64,000 nt of DNA from Intrasporangium calvum DSM 43043 (GCF_000184685.1 NC_014830.1:1426001-1490000); one strand, 5' to 3'; numbered from the stretch's first letter, positions 52,980 to 62,614 are shown. Numbers and translations: made by a program. Notes: generated by a model not told the origin, from the sequence alone.

Positions 52980-54269
52980 TCAGTCCTCCTCGTACACCGT
53001 GGGGATCACGGGCTCACCCCGGGACAGCTGGGTGGCGGCGCGCGGTAGCTCCGCCCGTGCGGCGGCGTGCCGGGACCGGGCCTCGTGGATGTCCTGGTGG
53101 TCGACCACCTCGCCGTCGCGGACCAGCTCGATCATGAGGGGACGGTCGTTGCCGTCGTCCTGGGGACGCTCGCCGATGCCGATCACCTCTGCCTCGGCGA
53201 CGCCCCCGGCGTTGCGGCGGCGCATCGCCCACTTCCGCCCCCCGACGGAGGCCTTGTCCTTGCTCTTCTTGGCGACGTTCTCCATCTCGCCCGCGCCGTT
53301 CTCGCGCTGGACGAGCTTGTAGACCATCGACGCCGTGGGCGCCCCCGAACCGGTGACGAGGGCCGTGCCCACGCCGTAACCGCTCACCGGGCCGGCGGCG
53401 AGCGCGGCGATGGCGTGCTCGTCGAGGTCGGAGGTGACGATGATCCGGGTCGCGGTGTTGCCGGCGGCGTCGAGCTGCGTACGGACCTCCTTCGCCTGGA
53501 TGAGCAGGTCGCCCGAGTCGAGGCGCACGGCTCCGAGCTCGGACCCGGCGATCTCCATGGCGAGGTCGACGGCCGTCCTGACGTCGTAGGTGTCGACGAG
53601 CAGGGTGGTGCCCTTGCCGAGCGACTGGACCTGCGCGGTGAACGCCTCCCGCTCCGAGTCGTAGAGAAGGGTGAAGGCGTGCGCGGCCGTGCCCGCGGTG
53701 GGTACCCCGTAGCGGCGTCCGGCCTCGAGGTTGCTCGTCGCCTCGAACCCCGCGACGTAGGCAGCTCGGGCGGCGGCCACGGCGGACTCCTCCTGGGTGC
53801 GGCGCGAACCCATCTCGATGCAGGGTCGGTCGCCGGCAGCGGCGGTCATCCGTGAGGCCGCGGACGCAATGGCGGTGTCGTGGTTGAGGATCGAGAGGAC
53901 CACGGTCTCGAGGAGGACGCCCTCGGCGAAGGTCGACTCGACGACGAGGACGGGTGAGTAGGGGAAGTAGCACTCACCCTCGGGGTAGCCGCTGATCGTC
54001 CCGCTGAACCGGTATCCGGCCAGCCAGTCGATCGTCGCCGCGTCGACCACGTTCCGGTCCGCCAGGAAGCGGATCTCGTCGTCTCCGAAGCGGAACTGCT
54101 CAAGGGCCTCGAGGAAGCGTCCGGTGCCGCCGACGACGCCGTAGCGTCGACCGTCGGGCAGGCGCCGGGAGAAGGCTTCGAAGACGCACCGGCGGTGGGC
54201 CTCGCCGGAGGCGAGGGCAGCCTGCACCATGGTCAGCTCGTAGTGGTCGGTCAGCAGTGCGGTGCTCAC
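52980..54269 (-). CDS. pncB: Nicotinate phosphoribosyltransferase
   Basis: It makes nicotinate mononucleotide from nicotinate and PRPP. The 429-residue protein has the family start TALLTDHYELTMVQAALASG, the active-site FEAFSRRLPDGRRYGVVGG region, GTAAHAFTLLYDSE with the conserved His, and VRLDSGDLL. The GTG start has a TAGGCT box 7 bases upstream (leaderless). It forms an operon with pncA. Confidence 0.95.
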   Translation of the reverse strand: MSTALLTDHYELTMVQAALASGEAHRRCVFEAFSRRLPDGRRYGVVGGTGRFLEALEQFRFGDDEIRFLADRNVVDAATIDWLAGYRFSGTISGYPEGECYFPYSPVLVVESTFAEGVLLETVVLSILNHDTAIASAASRMTAAAGDRPCIEMGSRRTQEESAVAAARAAYVAGFEATSNLEAGRRYGVPTAGTAAHAFTLLYDSEREAFTAQVQSLGKGTTLLVDTYDVRTAVDLAMEIAGSELGAVRLDSGDLLIQAKEVRTQLDAAGNTATRIIVTSDLDEHAIAALAAGPVSGYGVGTALVTGSGAPTASMVYKLVQRENGAGEMENVAKKSKDKASVGGRKWAMRRRNAGGVAEAEVIGIGERPQDDGNDRPLMIELVRDGEVVDHQDIHEARSRHAAARAELPRAATQLSRGEPVIPTVYEED

Positions 54270-54276
54270 GCCGGCC

Positions 54277-54282
54277 AGCCTA
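54277..54282 (-). promoter_or_regulatory. -10 box for leaderless pncB transcript
   Basis: TAGGCT on the minus strand ends 7 bases before the GTG at 54269. Confidence 0.55.
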
Positions 54283-54331
54283 CGGTCCTGACGGCTGCCG
54301 GCGCCGTCCCGGGGCGGTCACGGAGCGGTCA

Positions 54332-54337
54332 TAGGGT
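54332..54337 (+). promoter_or_regulatory. -10 box for leaderless clpS transcript
   Basis: TAGGGT lies 6 bases before the GTG at 54344, which supports that start over the ATG that follows it. Confidence 0.5.
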
Positions 54338-54343
54338 GGACGG

Positions 54344-54670
54344 GTGATGTCGACCAGCCTGTCCCTCGCGCCTCCTGCGCCGGTCCGCAGCCCCGAGACG
54401 GAGGAGGTCACCGGGACCGATGACCTGGTGGCCCCCGACGTCCCCTGGGTGACCATCGTCTGGAACGACCCGGTCAACCTCATGAGCTATGTCACCTGGG
54501 TCTTCGAGACATACTTCGGCTACCCGAGGCCGAAGGCGGAGAAGCTGATGATGGACGTCCACACCAAGGGTCGCGCGGTCGTGTCCCACGGGCCGCGTGA
54601 GTCCATGGAGCGCGACGCCGAGTCGTTGCAGGGCTACGGGCTCTGGGCGACCTTCGAGAAGGACGAGTGA
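54344..54670 (+). CDS. clpS: Clp protease adaptor ClpS
   Basis: A 108-residue adaptor that delivers N-degron substrates to ClpAP/ClpCP. The core reads [20 protein letters not shown] and [19 protein letters not shown], with the Asn-Asp pair and the His-containing binding pocket of the family. About 30 disordered residues precede it. DUF2017 follows at once, the usual actinobacterial pair. Confidence 0.95.
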   Translation: MMSTSLSLAPPAPVRSPETEEVTGTDDLVAPDVPWVTIVWNDPVNLMSYVTWVFETYFGYPRPKAEKLMMDVHTKGRAVVSHGPRESMERDAESLQGYGLWATFEKDE

Positions 54671-55296
54671 TGGCCCGCGCTTTCCTGATGGAGGACGGGC
54701 GCTACGTCGCGGTCCTCGACGAGACCGAGCGCTTCATGCTCCACGGCCTCATGGAGCAGACCCGGGTCGTGCTCTCGCCGGAGGTCGAGTCCACCGGTGA
54801 CGCCTTCGCCGACCTCGTTGCCGCGATGGGCGTGTCGCTCGGCCAGGACGACCAGGAGCCGCGGGCGTCGGCCGACCCGCCCGATGCGGAGGCGCACCCG
54901 GGGGAGGAGCGTGACCCCGCCCTGGACCGCCTGCTCCCGGACGCGCACCGGGGGGACGATGCCGTCGCGGCCGAGTTCCGGCGCCTGACGGAGGAGGGAC
55001 TGCGGCAGCGCAAGAGCGCGAACCTCGACGTGGCGATGGACCGGATCGCCAGCGCATCGGGGGACCGGGTGGAGCTGGATGCCGTCCAGGCCCCGGCCTT
55101 CCTCACGGCCCTGACGGACGTCCGTCTCCTCCTCGCCGAGCGGATGGGGATGCGCACCGAGGAGGATGCGGACCGGCTCCACGCGGCGATGGAGGTGATG
55201 GGAGACGACGACCCGCTCGGCTACGCGATGGCGTGGTACGACTTCCTCACCTGGCTCCAGGAGACGCTGACCCAGGCGCTCATGGGGGAGGCCTGA
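54670..55296 (+). CDS. DUF2017 protein
   Basis: A 208-residue DUF2017 protein ([53 protein letters not shown]), mostly helical, with an acidic insert at about 60-90. It always accompanies clpS in actinobacteria, but its role is unknown. I chose the ATG at 54670; a GTG three bases upstream overlaps the clpS stop. Confidence 0.88.
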   Translation: MARAFLMEDGRYVAVLDETERFMLHGLMEQTRVVLSPEVESTGDAFADLVAAMGVSLGQDDQEPRASADPPDAEAHPGEERDPALDRLLPDAHRGDDAVAAEFRRLTEEGLRQRKSANLDVAMDRIASASGDRVELDAVQAPAFLTALTDVRLLLAERMGMRTEEDADRLHAAMEVMGDDDPLGYAMAWYDFLTWLQETLTQALMGEA

Positions 55297-55384
55297 GGGT
55301 CGCCTCCGCCCGGGGTTCCGTCGGCGGGGTGCCCGTGTGACACACCCGACGAGCAAGTCGCGGGCCCCCGGCGGACGGGGCACC

Positions 55385-55390
55385 TAGGCT
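55385..55390 (+). promoter_or_regulatory. -10 box for leaderless MBL-fold gene
   Basis: TAGGCT lies 6 bases before the GTG at 55397. Confidence 0.5.
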
Positions 55391-55396
55391 CGGTTC

Positions 55397-56164
55397 GTGG
55401 ACCTCACCATCGTCGGATGCTCCGGATCGTTCGCGGGGCCGGACTCGCCTGCGTCGAGCTATCTGGTCCGGAGCGAGCACGAAGGCCGGACGTGGAGCAT
55501 CGTTCTCGACCTCGGCAACGGCGCGCTCGGCCACCTCCAGCGGCACGTCGACCCGCTGACGGTGGACGCGGTCCTCGTCAGCCACCTCCACGTGGACCAC
55601 TGCATCGACCTGTGCGGTCTCTACGTCATGCTCAAGTACGTCCCCGGAGGCTCGGGCCGGGAAGGGCTGCCGGCCTACGGCCCGGAGGGGACGGGCGACC
55701 ACCTGGTCCGCGCGTACGGCAACGAGGAGATCGAGGACGTCCCGGGGGTCTTCGACTTCCGGACGTTCACCGATCGGGAGCCTGTCGTCGTGGGGCCCTT
55801 CACGATCACTCCCGTCCGGGTGGAGCACCCGATCGAGGCCTACGGCTTCCGCGTCGAGGCCGACGGCCGGGTGCTCGTCTACACCGGGGACACCGACCTG
55901 TGCGACGCCTTGACCCCGCTCATGACGGGGGCCGACCTCGTGCTCGCGGACGCGGCCTTCGTCGACGGCCGGGACGAGGTCCGCGGCATCCACCTGTCGG
56001 GCAGCCGCGCCGCCGAGGCGGCCGTCCGAGCGGGTGGCGTCCAGCGGCTCATGCTCACGCACCTGCCCGCGTGGAACGACCCCGAGCAGTGCCGGGCCCA
56101 GGCGGCCGCCGTGTGGCCGGGTGAGGTCGAGCTCGCCAAGCCGGGTGCCACCTACACCGTGTGA
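55397..56164 (+). CDS. MBL-fold metallo-hydrolase (RNase Z-like)
   Basis: A 255-residue metallo-beta-lactamase fold hydrolase with the zinc motif SHLHVDHCID, further ligands in YTGDTDLCDALT and LTHLPAWND. The family next to rph is annotated as a cyclic-nucleotide-degrading or RNase Z-like hydrolase; the substrate is not shown. The MBL-rph-rdgB order is conserved in actinobacteria. Confidence 0.88.
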   Translation: MDLTIVGCSGSFAGPDSPASSYLVRSEHEGRTWSIVLDLGNGALGHLQRHVDPLTVDAVLVSHLHVDHCIDLCGLYVMLKYVPGGSGREGLPAYGPEGTGDHLVRAYGNEEIEDVPGVFDFRTFTDREPVVVGPFTITPVRVEHPIEAYGFRVEADGRVLVYTGDTDLCDALTPLMTGADLVLADAAFVDGRDEVRGIHLSGSRAAEAAVRAGGVQRLMLTHLPAWNDPEQCRAQAAAVWPGEVELAKPGATYTV

Positions 56165-56172
56165 CGGGATTC

Positions 56173-56187
56173 CGTATGCCGCTGGGC
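56173..56187 (+). repeat. Dispersed 11-mer repeat, copy 17
   Basis: CGTATGCCGCTGGGC nine bases after the MBL gene stop. Confidence 0.85.
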
Positions 56188-56264
56188 TCGGTCCAACGGC
56201 TCCGTGACCTCGGGCGCGGGGCCGGGCTGGGTGGACGACCGGCGACCTACCGTTGAGGGATGGC

Positions 56265-56270
56265 TAGCCT
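56265..56270 (+). promoter_or_regulatory. -10 box for leaderless rph transcript
   Basis: TAGCCT lies 7 bases before the ATG at 56278 and supports that start over one 18 bases upstream. Confidence 0.5.
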
Positions 56271-56277
56271 CAGGGGC

Positions 56278-57030
56278 ATGACTGCGACACGACATGACGG
56301 ACGGGCCCCCGACGAGACCCGGGAGGTGCGGATCACCCGTGGGTGGCTCGACCACGCCGAGGGCAGCGTCCTCGTGGAGTTCGGGCGCACCCGGGTGCTC
56401 TGTGCGGCCTCCTTCACCGAGGGCGTGCCGCGCTGGCTCAAGGGTCGGGGAACGGGGTGGGTGACGGCCGAGTACGCCATGCTGCCCCGGGCCACGAACA
56501 CCCGCTCGGACCGCGAGAGCGTCAAGGGGCGCATCGGCGGCCGGACCCATGAGATCTCGCGGCTCATCGGCCGCAGCCTGCGCGCCGTGATCGACACCAA
56601 GGCGCTCGGCGAGAACACCATCGTCCTCGACTGCGACGTCCTCCAGGCCGACGGCGGCACCCGGACCGCGGCCATCACCGGCGCCTACGTCGCGCTGGCC
56701 GACGCCATCGAGGACGCTCGAGCCAGGGGCCTCATCGCCAAGGGAGCCCAGCCGCTGACCGGCTCGGTCGCCGCGGTCTCCGTGGGCATCGTCGGTGGCC
56801 GGGCCGTCATCGACCTCGACTACCCCGAGGACTCGACCGCGGAGACGGACATGAACGTCGTCATGACGGGCGACGGGCGCTACATCGAGGTGCAGGGCAC
56901 CGCCGAGGGCGAGCCCTTCGACCGCGCCCTCCTCGACGACCTGCTGGAGCTCGCGGCCAAGGGGTGCGCCGACCTCACCGCAGCCCAGCGAGCCGCCCTC
57001 GCCTCCGGTTCGGAGGGGGTCGCGTCATGA
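56278..57030 (+). CDS. rph: Ribonuclease PH
   Basis: A phosphorolytic 3'-5' exoribonuclease that trims tRNA 3' ends. The 250-residue protein has [55 protein letters not shown] and [20 protein letters not shown], covering the phosphate and RNA binding sites. It overlaps rdgB by four bases. Confidence 0.97.
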   Translation: MTATRHDGRAPDETREVRITRGWLDHAEGSVLVEFGRTRVLCAASFTEGVPRWLKGRGTGWVTAEYAMLPRATNTRSDRESVKGRIGGRTHEISRLIGRSLRAVIDTKALGENTIVLDCDVLQADGGTRTAAITGAYVALADAIEDARARGLIAKGAQPLTGSVAAVSVGIVGGRAVIDLDYPEDSTAETDMNVVMTGDGRYIEVQGTAEGEPFDRALLDDLLELAAKGCADLTAAQRAALASGSEGVAS

Positions 57031-57659
57031 CCAGGCTCGTCCTCGCCACCCGGAACCACCACAAGGTCGAGGAGATGCGCGAGATCCTCGCCGACGTCTG
57101 CACCCAGCTCGACCTCGAGATCGTGGGTCTCGACGAGTTCCCCGACGCCCCGGACGTGGTCGAGGACGGCGTCACGTTCGAGACGAACGCCGTCCTCAAG
57201 GCGCAGTCGGCAGCCGAGGCGACCGGGCTCCCGGCGCTCGCGGACGACTCGGGTCTGGCGGTGGACGTGCTCGGCGGCGCCCCGGGGATCTTCAGCGCTC
57301 GCTGGTCGGGCCGGAAGGGCGCAGGAGCCGACCGCGCCAACCTGGAGCTGCTCCTGGCCCAGCTGGACGACGTGCGCCACGAGCACCGTGGGGCTGCGTT
57401 CGTCTGCGCGGCGGCGCTGGTGCTGCCCGACGGTCGGTCCGCAGTGGAGGTCGGGCGCTTCCCCGGCCAGGTGGCTCGCGAGCCGCGGGGCACCGGTGGC
57501 TTCGGGTATGACCCGATCTTCGTCCCGGACGGCCAGCCCGACGCCTCGCTGGAGCGGACCCTCGCCGAGTACTCGCCCGCGGAGAAGAACGGGGTCTCGC
57601 ACCGCCACGTGGCCTTCCGGGCGCTGGTCCCTCGTCTCAGGGAGCTGCTCCGGCCATGA
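57027..57659 (+). CDS. rdgB: XTP/dITP pyrophosphatase
   Basis: It removes non-canonical purine nucleotides (XTP, dITP) from the pool. The 210-residue protein has [18 protein letters not shown], the [20 protein letters not shown] region with the catalytic ADDSGLAVD, and GGFGYDPIF and EKNGVSHR. It is coupled to rph and to the next gene by 4-base overlaps. Confidence 0.96.
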   Translation: MTRLVLATRNHHKVEEMREILADVCTQLDLEIVGLDEFPDAPDVVEDGVTFETNAVLKAQSAAEATGLPALADDSGLAVDVLGGAPGIFSARWSGRKGAGADRANLELLLAQLDDVRHEHRGAAFVCAAALVLPDGRSAVEVGRFPGQVAREPRGTGGFGYDPIFVPDGQPDASLERTLAEYSPAEKNGVSHRHVAFRALVPRLRELLRP

Positions 57660-59221
57660 GCTCGACCAGCCCGCCGCGTGGCAGCGCCGCGCCGCACCCC
57701 TCCGGGCGCACCGGGGGCCGGGCGCTCGCCGCCGCGCGCGGGCTGGTCTCCGGTTTGCTGACCGTCGGGCTGGCGACCCTGCTGGCCGCGCTGATGCAGC
57801 AGGTCGGGGCGACGAGCGGTCAGCCGGCGCCCATCGCAGCTGTCAGTGGCGCCTTCATCGACCGGACGCCCGCGTGGCTCAAGGACCTGGCGATCGCCGC
57901 CTTCGGCTCCAATGACAAGCGTGCCCTGCTCGTCGGCGTCGTCCTCGTCCTCGCCATGGGCTGCCTGCTCATCGGGGTCCTCGCCACCCGGCGGTCGAGG
58001 CTTGCCCTCACCGCTTTTGCGTTGCTGGGTGCCGTCGGCGGCGCGGCCGTCCTCTCCCGTCCGGAGGCGACAGCCGCGGACGCCGTGCCCACCCTCGTGG
58101 GGACGGCGGTCGGGCTGTGGTTCCTCGGGCGCGGGTACCGCGAGCCGGCCGCCTCGGACGTCGGGAACCCCGCCCGACGGCTCGTGCTGGGGGCCGTGGT
58201 AGGCGGCTCAGCGGCATACGTCGGGGGCTGGCTCGGTGGTGACTCCACCGAGGCCACGGCGTCGCGCGAGGCGATCGCGAGGGAGCCGGCGCGCGCCACT
58301 CCGGTCGCCGTCCCCGCCGGGGCGGACCTCGACGTCCCGGGCGCGGCGCCGTTCATCGTCCCGAACGACGACTTCTACCGGATCGACACCGCCATCGTCG
58401 TACCGCGCCTCACTGCCGAGGACTGGCGGCTCAAGGTCACCGGGCTGATCGACCGTGAGGTCGAGATCGACTGGGCGACGTTGCAGGACAAACCGATGCG
58501 CGAAGCCCTCGTCACCCTTGCGTGCGTGTCCAACGAGGTCGGCGGGGATCTGGTCGGCAACGCGGTCTGGACCGGCTGGCCCGTGCGCGAGCTGCTCGCG
58601 CTCGCCGGTCCGCGATCGGGCGCGGACATGGTCCTGCAGACGAGCGCCGACGGGTGGACGTGCGGGACCCCCCTCGGTGCCCTGACGGACGAGCGGAACG
58701 CCTTGCTCGCGGTGCGGATGAACGGGGAGCCACTTCCCTTCGAGCACGGCTTTCCGGTACGGCTCGTCGTGCCGGGGCTCTATGGCTACGTGTCCGCGTG
58801 CAAGTGGGTCACCGAGCTGAAGGTGACGACCTTCGCGGACGACGTCGGCTACTGGACGCCGCGTGGCTGGTCGGCAGACGGGCCCATCAAGACGTCCTCG
58901 CGGATCGACGTGCCTCGAACCGGTGCGACGGTGCCCGCGGGCCGGGTCGCGGTGGCCGGTGTGGCCTGGGCGCAGCACCGGGGCGTCTCCTCGGTCGAGG
59001 TCCAGGTCGATGACGGTCCCTGGACGGCCGCGCGGCTCGCCACCGACGCGAGCATCGACGCGTGGCGGCAGTGGGTCCTCGACTGGGAGGCGCGACCCGG
59101 GAGCCACGTTCTGCGGGTTCGGGCCCGGGACCGCGCTGGAAACCTCCAGTCCGCCGTCGAGCGACCGCCGGCGCCGAACGGCGCCGAAGGACTCCACACC
59201 ATCGCGGTGCAGGTCGCCTGA
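57656..59221 (+). CDS. Molybdopterin-dependent oxidoreductase, sulfite oxidase family
   Basis: A 521-residue protein. Residues 1-200 hold about five membrane helices; the rest is a sulfite-oxidase-fold molybdopterin domain with the molybdenum ligand Cys in VTLACVSNEVGG, and GLYGYVSACKWVTEL, plus a C-terminal Mo-co dimerisation domain (VAVAGVAWAQHRGVSSVEVQ). The active domain should face outside. The substrate is unknown. It overlaps rdgB by four bases, but the biochemical link is unclear. Copy 18 of the 11-mer lies in the gene. Confidence 0.9.
   Translation: MSSTSPPRGSAAPHPSGRTGGRALAAARGLVSGLLTVGLATLLAALMQQVGATSGQPAPIAAVSGAFIDRTPAWLKDLAIAAFGSNDKRALLVGVVLVLAMGCLLIGVLATRRSRLALTAFALLGAVGGAAVLSRPEATAADAVPTLVGTAVGLWFLGRGYREPAASDVGNPARRLVLGAVVGGSAAYVGGWLGGDSTEATASREAIAREPARATPVAVPAGADLDVPGAAPFIVPNDDFYRIDTAIVVPRLTAEDWRLKVTGLIDREVEIDWATLQDKPMREALVTLACVSNEVGGDLVGNAVWTGWPVRELLALAGPRSGADMVLQTSADGWTCGTPLGALTDERNALLAVRMNGEPLPFEHGFPVRLVVPGLYGYVSACKWVTELKVTTFADDVGYWTPRGWSADGPIKTSSRIDVPRTGATVPAGRVAVAGVAWAQHRGVSSVEVQVDDGPWTAARLATDASIDAWRQWVLDWEARPGSHVLRVRARDRAGNLQSAVERPPAPNGAEGLHTIAVQVA
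58206..58220 (-). repeat. Dispersed 11-mer repeat, copy 18 (inside a gene)
   Basis: CGTATGCCGCTGAGC on the minus strand, read as GSAAYV in a membrane helix of the molybdopterin enzyme. Confidence 0.85.
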
Positions 59222-59244
59222 TCGCACCGACGCCGTCCGTGTTC

Positions 59245-59298
59245 CCCGCATGGGGATGCGGGCCAAGCCCGTCGCCAAGCCCGTCGCCAAGCCCGTCG
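59245..59298 (+). repeat. Hairpin and 12-bp tandem repeat after the rph operon
   Basis: CCCGCAT and its complement (59245-59262, 4-base loop) form a small hairpin that may end the operon. Three exact copies of CCAAGCCCGTCG follow at 59263-59298. The rest of the 299-base gap shows nothing recognisable. Confidence 0.5.
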
Positions 59299-59520
59299 CG
59301 AGGTCTGTCGAGGGTGCTGTCGGTGGTCCGTGATAGGGGAACGTATCGCTGAATCACCCTCTCCTGCAGTCATTTTCAACCACTTTCCGGTGCTGCGAAG
59401 TCTTGATCGGAGGGCGTTGCTGTGATGGGATGAAGATGGCTTCGCGAGGTGGCTGGCGCGTCGCCGTCGGGATCAGCGTGGCTGGGACCCGGGCTGGACC
59501 GTCGTCAGGGAGGGGACGTG

Positions 59521-61425
59521 ATGCCGTTCATCGAGGCGCCGCTGTCTCCGCTGGAGCTGGCCCTGCGGCGTGGACTCGGGGGCCACGGGCTGACTCCCGA
59601 GGGAACGGTCCTGCAGTCCGCAGCGCAGCCGAGGCCGCCAGCCCGGCTCGACCTGTTTCCGAGGGGGCCTGTCACGGAGCTCCATGTCGGTCCTGCCGGT
59701 GACCGACATGGAGCGGGCCCGGGGGACCGGGTCGACGACCAGGGAGAGGGCCAGAGCCAGGGCCAGAGCCAGGGAGAGGACGAGGGGCTTGCCGCCTACC
59801 TCACGCTCGAGCAGGCGGCCGGCGCCCTGGTGGCGCAGATCGAGGCTCTGGAGGAACGCAGGGCGCGTCTCGACGCCGAGCTGATGGAGGTCTACGGCGC
59901 CCTCCACACGGTCCTCGAGCAGGCTCACGCCGCGCACCAGGCCCAGCTACCCGATGGCCTGCCGCGGGAGAGCCCGGCCGAGGCCAGCGTCAGCGTCGAG
60001 CAGCTCGTCGTCCAGGAGGTCGCACTCGCGACGCCGGTGCCGGCGTTCGAGGTGCGCCGTCGACTGGAGCTCGCGGCGGCGCCGCGTCGGCACCGACCAC
60101 TGCTGGATCGACTCGCCACCGGCTCCGTCTCGCTGCTGCATGCCGCTCTGATCGCCGGGGCGACCCGGGAGCTTCCGGATGACGCGATCGCGACGATCAC
60201 CGAGCGTGTCCTGGCTCCGATGCCGGACGGGTCCCGTCCCACTCACCAGGTCATCACGCGCCGGTTGCGACGCCTGGTCGCCTCCTCAGCCGGCGAGAAC
60301 GCGACACGCGGCCGACGGAACGCTTTGGCCGCCCGCAGCGCCCACGGCGAGCTGACCGAGCACGGCACGGGCCTGCTCTCGATCACCACCAGCGCAGAGC
60401 GGACCGTCGCGATCATGGAGCGGCTGGAGGCCCTGGCCCGTGCCCTGCGTGCGGCGGGCGATCCGCGCACCTTCGCCCAGCTCCGGTCGGACCTCGCCAC
60501 CGATGCACTCCTGGGGCACATCTACGGGCCGTGCTCCCAGCACTCACGGATGACGAACTCCTTCCTCGACGGACCGCCGGCTGTCCCCACTGAGCTCGCT
60601 TCGGCCCCTGTCACCGGCGCGACTCCTGTCACGGCTGCGACTCCTGACCTTGCTGCGACTCCTGACCTTGCTGCGACTCCTGGCACCCCGCCTCCGTGGC
60701 TCGCCGAAGCTGACTGCGCTCCCTGCCTCCCCGGTGCAGCCGTGCCGATCGGCGCCGCTTTGGTCGACGGCACCGCTTTGGTCGACGGCACCGCTTCGGT
60801 CGACGGCACCGCTTCGGTCGACGGCACCGCGGAGGCGTCCCAGGCGGGTCCCTGTGCCTGCGCACCCGTGGCTCCACCGGCCCACGTGTGGATCGTCGTT
60901 CCCTTCGAGGTCGCCACCGGCGCGAGTGACGCGGCCTGCGAGATGCCCGGACATGGGTGGGTCACCGCGCGGCACGCACGCGAGATCATCACTGCCGAGG
61001 GGTCGCAATGGCGATGGCTCGCCGTCGACGCACTGACCGGCCAGGCCCTCAAGCTCGGCACGGACCGGTATCGACCCACTCCGGCCATGACCGAGCAGGT
61101 TCGCGCGCTCGACGGGCACTGCCGTGCGCCGGGCTGTCTGGTCCCGGCCCGCCGATGCGACATCGACCACCACGTGCCATACCCGGAGGGTGAGACCTCG
61201 ACGACCAATGCTGGACCTCTGGACCGGCAGCACCACAACCTCAAGACCGCGCGGTACTCGACGTGCACCCCCACGGCAGATCATGAGCTGACTCGCGGAC
61301 TGCGCTGGACGACCGTGGCGGGGAGGGAGCGCACGACCTACCCCAAGAACTACCGTGAGGCCTTGGACGACACACCCCCGCACTGCGATCCACGTCGGTC
61401 ACTGGACGACCCGCCACCCTTCTGA
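59521..61425 (+). CDS. DUF222/HNH endonuclease-domain protein
   Basis: A 634-residue protein with a DUF222 domain (about 90-330) and a C-terminal HNH nuclease motif (GHCRAPGCLVPARRCDIDHH, then NAGPLDRQHHNLKT) with zinc-type cysteines. Such proteins are multi-copy in many actinobacteria; their role is unknown, and mobile-element links have been proposed. Disordered linkers come from DNA repeats: GQSQ units near 75, AATPDL near 375-390, and LVDGTA/SVDGTA near 413-436. The ATG at 59521 follows GGGAGGGG; an earlier in-frame ATG lacks this. Confidence 0.85.
   Translation: MPFIEAPLSPLELALRRGLGGHGLTPEGTVLQSAAQPRPPARLDLFPRGPVTELHVGPAGDRHGAGPGDRVDDQGEGQSQGQSQGEDEGLAAYLTLEQAAGALVAQIEALEERRARLDAELMEVYGALHTVLEQAHAAHQAQLPDGLPRESPAEASVSVEQLVVQEVALATPVPAFEVRRRLELAAAPRRHRPLLDRLATGSVSLLHAALIAGATRELPDDAIATITERVLAPMPDGSRPTHQVITRRLRRLVASSAGENATRGRRNALAARSAHGELTEHGTGLLSITTSAERTVAIMERLEALARALRAAGDPRTFAQLRSDLATDALLGHIYGPCSQHSRMTNSFLDGPPAVPTELASAPVTGATPVTAATPDLAATPDLAATPGTPPPWLAEADCAPCLPGAAVPIGAALVDGTALVDGTASVDGTASVDGTAEASQAGPCACAPVAPPAHVWIVVPFEVATGASDAACEMPGHGWVTARHAREIITAEGSQWRWLAVDALTGQALKLGTDRYRPTPAMTEQVRALDGHCRAPGCLVPARRCDIDHHVPYPEGETSTTNAGPLDRQHHNLKTARYSTCTPTADHELTRGLRWTTVAGRERTTYPKNYREALDDTPPHCDPRRSLDDPPPF
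60634..60828 (+). repeat. Two in-frame 18-bp tandem repeats in the HNH gene
   Basis: GCTGCGACTCCTGACCTT occurs twice with a diverged third copy (60634-60687). A second unit of 18 bp, GCTTTGGTCGACGGCACC, occurs four times with a T/C change (60757-60828). Both code for disordered linkers. Confidence 0.85.
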
Positions 61426-61581
61426 GCGGGGCGGCGAGGTCCGCAGACAAGGCGACGCGCGGACAGGACGACGCGCGGACACGACGATGCGCGGCGCGGT
61501 GGCACAACAGCACGTGGCCGGCCCAGAGCCCAGCATGATCGGCAGGTGGGGCGACCCCCCCGCACGTCGTGGCGGGTGGAC

Positions 61582-61974
61582 CTAGGAGCCCGCCTGACCG
61601 ACGACCGCGTCCGCCTCGATCTCGACGAGGAGTACCGGGTCGATCAACGCGGAGACCTGCACCATGGTCGCGGCCGGTCGGGAAGCTCCGAAGACCTCCC
61701 CGTGGGCGCGGCCGATCTCCTCCCAGCGCGTGATGTCGGTGACGAAGATCCTGGTCCGCACCACGTCCACCGGGGAGGCGCCGAGCTCCGCGAGGGCGGC
61801 GACGATGATCTCGAGAACAGCCTTCGTCTGCAGGTAGGCGTCACCGCCCCCGACGACCGCTCCGTCCCGGACCGCGGTCGTTCCCGCGACGTGGATCGTG
61901 TCGCCGACCCGCACCGCGCGCGAGTAGCCGACGTGTCGTTCCCAAGCACTGCCCGTGCTCACCTGTTGCCGCAT
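61582..61974 (-). CDS. RidA (YjgF/YER057c) family protein
   Basis: A 130-residue RidA-family protein: VGYSRAVRVGDTIHVAGTTA, LAELGASPVDVVRTRIFVTD with the key Arg, and RPAATMVQVSALIDPVLLVEIEA. RidA hydrolyses reactive enamine/imine intermediates. The relation to canonical RidA is moderate, so another deaminase is possible. The ATG has a TACCCT box 6 bases upstream. Confidence 0.88.
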   Translation of the reverse strand: MRQQVSTGSAWERHVGYSRAVRVGDTIHVAGTTAVRDGAVVGGGDAYLQTKAVLEIIVAALAELGASPVDVVRTRIFVTDITRWEEIGRAHGEVFGASRPAATMVQVSALIDPVLLVEIEADAVVGQAGS

Positions 61975-61980
61975 GTCGTC

Positions 61981-61986
61981 AGGGTA
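61981..61986 (-). promoter_or_regulatory. -10 box for leaderless RidA-family gene
   Basis: TACCCT on the minus strand ends 6 bases before the ATG at 61974. Confidence 0.5.
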
Positions 61987-62031
61987 GGCAACTAGGCTGG
62001 GCCGCGGTTCTCCGCATGGAGGGCCGCCCAG

Positions 62032-62111
62032 GCGGACGTGGTGGAACTGGCAGACACGCAGGATTTAGGTTCCTGTGCCTCGGCGTGCGGGTTCGAGTCC
62101 CGCCGTCCGCA
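62032..62111 (+). tRNA. tRNA-Leu (anticodon TAG)
   Basis: The acceptor arms GCGGACG and CGTCCGC pair fully, the anticodon loop TTTAGGT sits between CAGGA and TCCTG, and the T-arm holds GTTCGAGTC. It has a short class II variable arm (TGCCTCGGCGT). No CCA is encoded. It reads CUN leucine codons. Confidence 0.92.
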
Positions 62112-62140
62112 CTCTCGTGCACGATCGACGAAGGAGACCC

Positions 62141-62614
62141 GTGAGCGACCGACTCCAGCCCGGTGACCAAGCCCCCGACTTCACCCTGCCCGACGACACC
62201 GGTGCGACCGTCCGCCTCAGCGACTTCCGCGGTCGCAAGGCGATCGTGTACTTCTACCCGGCGGCCATGACACCGGGCTGCACCACGCAGGCGTGTGACT
62301 TCAGTGAGTCGCTGGAGTCGCTGCGACGTGACGGCTACGAGGTCCTCGGCATCAGCAAGGACGAGCCGGGCAAGCTCGCGAAGTTCCGTGAGCGTGACGC
62401 ACTGACCATCCCGCTCCTCTCGGACGAGTCGCTCGAGGTGCATCGCGCCTACGGGGCGTACGGCGAGAAGAAGCTGTACGGGAAGACGGTCGAGGGGGTC
62501 ATCCGGTCCACGTTCGTCATCGACGCGGACGGGGTCATCGTCCATGCGCTCTACAACGTCAAGGCGACGGGACACGTCGCCAAGCTTCGACGCGACCTCG
62601 GTCTCGCCGTCTGA
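62141..62614 (+). CDS. bcp: Thioredoxin-dependent peroxidase Bcp
   Basis: A 157-residue BCP/PrxQ-type peroxiredoxin that reduces peroxides with thioredoxin. The peroxidatic Cys 47 and resolving Cys 52 lie in [12 protein letters not shown], five residues apart as in E. coli Bcp. Other marks are [11 protein letters not shown] and [11 protein letters not shown]. The GTG at 62141 has a strong AAGGAG site, 29 bases after the tRNA-Leu end, so read-through from the tRNA is possible. Confidence 0.95.
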   Translation: MSDRLQPGDQAPDFTLPDDTGATVRLSDFRGRKAIVYFYPAAMTPGCTTQACDFSESLESLRRDGYEVLGISKDEPGKLAKFRERDALTIPLLSDESLEVHRAYGAYGEKKLYGKTVEGVIRSTFVIDADGVIVHALYNVKATGHVAKLRRDLGLAV

